A stretch of 64,000 nt of DNA from Xylocopa sonorina (taxonomy: Eukaryota; Arthropoda; Insecta; Hymenoptera; Apidae). Under the pieces are notes generated by a model that ran no database searches, was not told where the DNA came from, and saw only the letters and a program-made list of their open reading frames with translations. Of this stretch, positions 60,901 through 64,000 are shown in pieces; the first letter of the stretch is position 1; every line of letters starts with the position of its first letter. The position numbers and the translations under genes were made by a program. The stretch is from the NCBI RefSeq assembly GCF_050948175.1, contig NW_027490451.1, forward strand, positions 124,001-188,000, in the 5' to 3' direction.

Positions 60901-62770
60901 GTAAATGCGACACTTCCTTTCCTGGAAATAGCGTTTGCAGATGTCTACGTATCGAAGCAATAGATTTCTAATGCTTCTTGAATCGCCATATCGCATCTCA
61001 TTTCTATCTTTCATGATAAGATATAATATTCATTGTGCAGTGTTATGTATATCTAGTCTATACTTCAAATGAATGTAAATGCGACACTTCCTTGCTTGGA
61101 AATAGCGTTTGCAGATGTCTACGTATCGTTGCATTAGAGTTCTAATGCTACTCAAAACGTGATATCGCTACTCATTACTATGTTTCATGATAATATATAA
61201 TATTCATTGTGGATTGTTATGTATACCTCGTATTCACCTCAAAAGAATGTAAATGCGACACTTCCTTGCTAGGAAGTAGCGTTTGCAGATGTCTACGTAT
61301 AGTAGCATTAGAGTTCTAATGCTTCTTAAATCGCGATATCGCATCTCTTATCTATGTTTCATGATAATATATAATATTCACTGCGAAGTGTCATGTATAC
61401 CTCGCATACACTTCAAATGAATGTGAATGCGACAGTTCCTTGCTAGGAAATAGTGTTTGCACATATCTAGTATCGAAGCAATATAGTCCTAAAACTTCTT
61501 AAATCGCGATATCGCATCTCATTTCTATGTTTCATGATAAGATATAATATTCATTCTGCAGTGTTATGAATACCTCGTATTCACTTCAAAAGAAAGTAAA
61601 TGCGACACTTCCTTGCTAGGAAGTAGCGTTTGCAGGTGTCTACGTATCGAAGCAATAGAGTTCTAATGTTTCTTATATAGTCATAGCGCATCTCATTTCT
61701 ATGTTTCATGATAAGATATAATATTCATTGCGAAGTGTCATGTATACCTCGTATTCCTTTCAAAAGAATGTAAATGCGACACTTCCTTGCTAGGAAGTAG
61801 CGTTTACAGATGTCTACGTATCGAACCAGTAGGCTTCTAATGCTTCTTAAATCGCCACATCGCATCTCGTTTCTATGTTTCATGATAAGATATAATATCC
61901 GTTGTGCAGTGTTATGTATATCTCGTCTATACTTCAAATGAATGTAAATGTGACACTTCCTTGCTAGTAAATAGCGTTTGCAGATGTCTACGTTTCGTGG
62001 CATTAGAGTTCTAATGCTTTTCAAAACGCGATATCGCTACTCATTACTATGTTTCATGATAATATACGATACTCATTGTGCAGTGTTATGAATATTTCGT
62101 ATTCACTTCAAAAGAATGTAAATGCGACACTTCCTTGCTAGGCAATAGCGTTTGCAGATGTCTACGTATCGAAGCAATGGTATTCTAATGCTTCTTAAAT
62201 AGTCATACCGCATCTCATATCTTCGTTTCATGATAAGATATAATATTCATTGTGCAGTGTTATGTATTCCTCGTATTCACTTGAAAAGACTGTAAATGCG
62301 ACACTTCCTTGCTAGGAAGTAGCGTTAACAGATGTCTACGTACCGAAGCAATAGAGTTCTAATGCTTCTTAAATCGTCATATCGCATCTCATTTCTATGT
62401 TTCATGATAAGATATAATATTCATTGCGAACTATCATGTATACCACGCATTCCTTTCAAAAGAATGTAAATGCGACACTTCCTTGCTAGGGAATAGCGTT
62501 GGCAGATGTCTACGTATCAAAGCAATAGAGTTCTAATGCTTCTCAAAAAGCGATATCGCATCTCATTCCTGCGTTTCACGATAAGATATAATATTCATTG
62601 TGCAGTGTTACGAATACCTCGTATTCACCTCAAAAGAATGTAAATGCGACACTTCCATGCTTGGAAATAGCGTTTGCCGATGTCTACGTATCGAAGCAAT
62701 GGTATTCTAATGCTTCTTAAATAGTCATACCGCATCTCATATCTTCGTTTCATGATAAGATATAATATTC
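57986..62770. repeat. Diverged satellite monomers between the 5.7-kb-spaced copies
   Basis: About 27 monomers with mixed variants. Weak block relations exist: CGTTTCGTGGC monomers at 58510, 58860 and 61991, and a short AACTATCATG segment near 62260-62500 matching 57560-57810 at about 27 monomers. No gene-like open frame is present; the frames at 58276-58578 and 61725-62024 are repetitive satellite readings. Confidence 0.75.
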
Positions 62771-63725
62771 ATTGCGAAGTGTCATTTATACCTCGTTTTC
62801 CTTTCAAAAGAATGTAAATGCGACACTACCTTGCATAGAAATAGCGTTGGCAGATGTCTACGTACCGAAGAAATAGTGTTCTAATGCTTTTTAAATCGCG
62901 ATATCGCATCTCATTTCTATGTTTCGTGATAAGATATAATATTCATTGCGAAGTGTAACGTATACCTCGTATTCCTTTCAAAAGAATGTAAATGCGACAC
63001 TTCCTTGCTAGGAAAGAGCGTTGGCAGATGTCTACGTATCGAAGCAATAAAGTTCTAATGCTTCTTAAATCGCGATATCGCATCTCATTTCTATGTTTCA
63101 TGATAAGATATAATATTCATTGTGCAGTGTTATGTATACCTCGTATCCACTTGAAAAGAATGTAAATGCGACACTTCCTTGCTAGGAAATAGCGTTTGCA
63201 CATGTCCACGTATCGAAGCAATAGTGTTCTAATGCTTCTTAAATCGCGACATCGCATCTCATTTCTATGTTCCATGATAAGATATAATATTCATTGTGCA
63301 GTGTTATGTATTCCTCGTATTCACTTGAAAAGACTGTAAATGCGACACCTCCTTGCTAGGAAGTAGCGTTAGCAGATGTCAACGTACCGAAGCAATAGAG
63401 TTCTAATGCTTCTTAAATCGTCATATCGCATCTCATTTCTATGTTTCATGATAAGATATAATATTCATTGCGAACTATCATGTATACCACGCATTCCTTT
63501 CAAATGAATGTAAATGCGACACTTCCTTGCCAGGAAATATCGTTGGCAGATGTCTACGTATCGAAGCAATAGAGTTCTAATGCTTCTTAAATCGCGATAT
63601 CGCATCTGATTCCTATGTTTCATGATAAGATATAATATTCATTGTGGAGTGTTATGTATACCTCGTATTCACTTCAAAAGAATGTAAACGTGACACTTCC
63701 TTGCCAGGAAATAGCGTTTGCAGAT
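62771..63725. repeat. Satellite segment, copy 2 of 57031
   Basis: It follows 57031-57985 with very few changes, then parts where ATCATAGCATTAG replaces ATCGAAGCAATAG at about 63731. It is one of the younger duplications in an otherwise diverged part of the right arm. Confidence 0.85.
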
Positions 63726-64000
63726 GTCTACGTATCATAGCATTAGAGTTCTAATGCTTCTCAAAACCCGATATCGCTACTCATTACTATGTTTCATGAT
63801 AATATACGATACTCATTGTGGAGTGTTATGTTTACCTCGTATTCACTTCAAAAGAATGTAAATGCGACACTTCCTTGCTAGGAAGTAGCGTTTGCAGATA
63901 TCTACGTACCGAAGCAATAGTGTTCTAATGCTTCTTAAACAGCGATATCGCATCTCATTTCTATGTTTCATGACAATATATAATATTCATTGCGAAGTGT

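Larger units (their letters stand above)
42332..64000. repeat. Satellite array, right arm (174-bp monomer)
   Basis: About 124 monomers of the same satellite are in the same orientation as on the left. The first 450 bp (to about 42780) follows 18879-19327 closely, including the CTTATAACGGG and CACTTATACCTCG variants, then switches to the order seen near 32200-32400. No gene, RNA gene or second transposon is visible. Monomers become more diverged and less obviously block-structured towards 64000. Confidence 0.97.

Overview
This window is eukaryotic satellite DNA with one nearly pristine LTR retrotransposon inserted in it. No bacterial, cellular or host protein-coding gene is visible. About 55 kb (1-33312 and 42328-64000) is an AT-rich tandem satellite with a 174-bp monomer, roughly 315 copies, all in the same orientation. 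The remaining 9,015 bp (33313-42327) is a GC-richer Ty3/Gypsy element read on the minus strand. The element's gag-pol is of the type found in insect genomes, and the length and purity of the array suggest centromeric or pericentromeric heterochromatin. The species cannot be named from this sequence; an insect or other arthropod is an inference.

Left array. 1-1620 is diverged monomers. A 2,263-bp (13-monomer) unit starts at 1620 and is partly repeated from 3883 to about 5330. 5331-7478 is diverged again. A 3,812-bp higher-order unit of 22 monomers then occurs three times (7479, 11291, 15103) with very few differences. From 17274 a 7,304-bp (42-monomer) block is followed by a second copy at 24578 that is 1,218 bp (7 monomers) shorter. 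A third, partial copy (31390-33308) runs into the transposon.

Transposon. Its ends are TG...CA, flanked by a 4-bp target duplication (CTAC at 33309-33312 and 42328-42331). The two 1,609-bp LTRs appear to differ at one base. In transcription order (right to left) it carries: 5' LTR 40719-42327; a primer-binding site resembling the complement of a tRNA-Leu 3' end; gag with two CCHC knuckles; a canonical -1 slippery heptamer G GGA AAC with a 6-nt spacer and a GC stem; pol (protease, reverse transcriptase, RNase H, integrase with GPY/F); a polypurine tract; and 3' LTR 33313-34921. There is no env and no chromodomain. The pol frame reads through the polypurine tract and ends about 97 codons inside the 3' LTR. 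All expected domains and catalytic residues are present, so the copy looks potentially autonomous.

Right array. 42332-42780 continues the same satellite context that follows the paralogous empty sites at 18875 and 26179. From there to 64000 the array is a mosaic of segmental duplications at offsets of 5, 7, 11, 12, 18, 21 and about 33 monomers, growing more diverged towards the window end. The pattern (young homogeneous blocks in the middle, older diverged monomers outside, a young transposon inside the homogeneous part) fits layered satellite expansion by unequal exchange.
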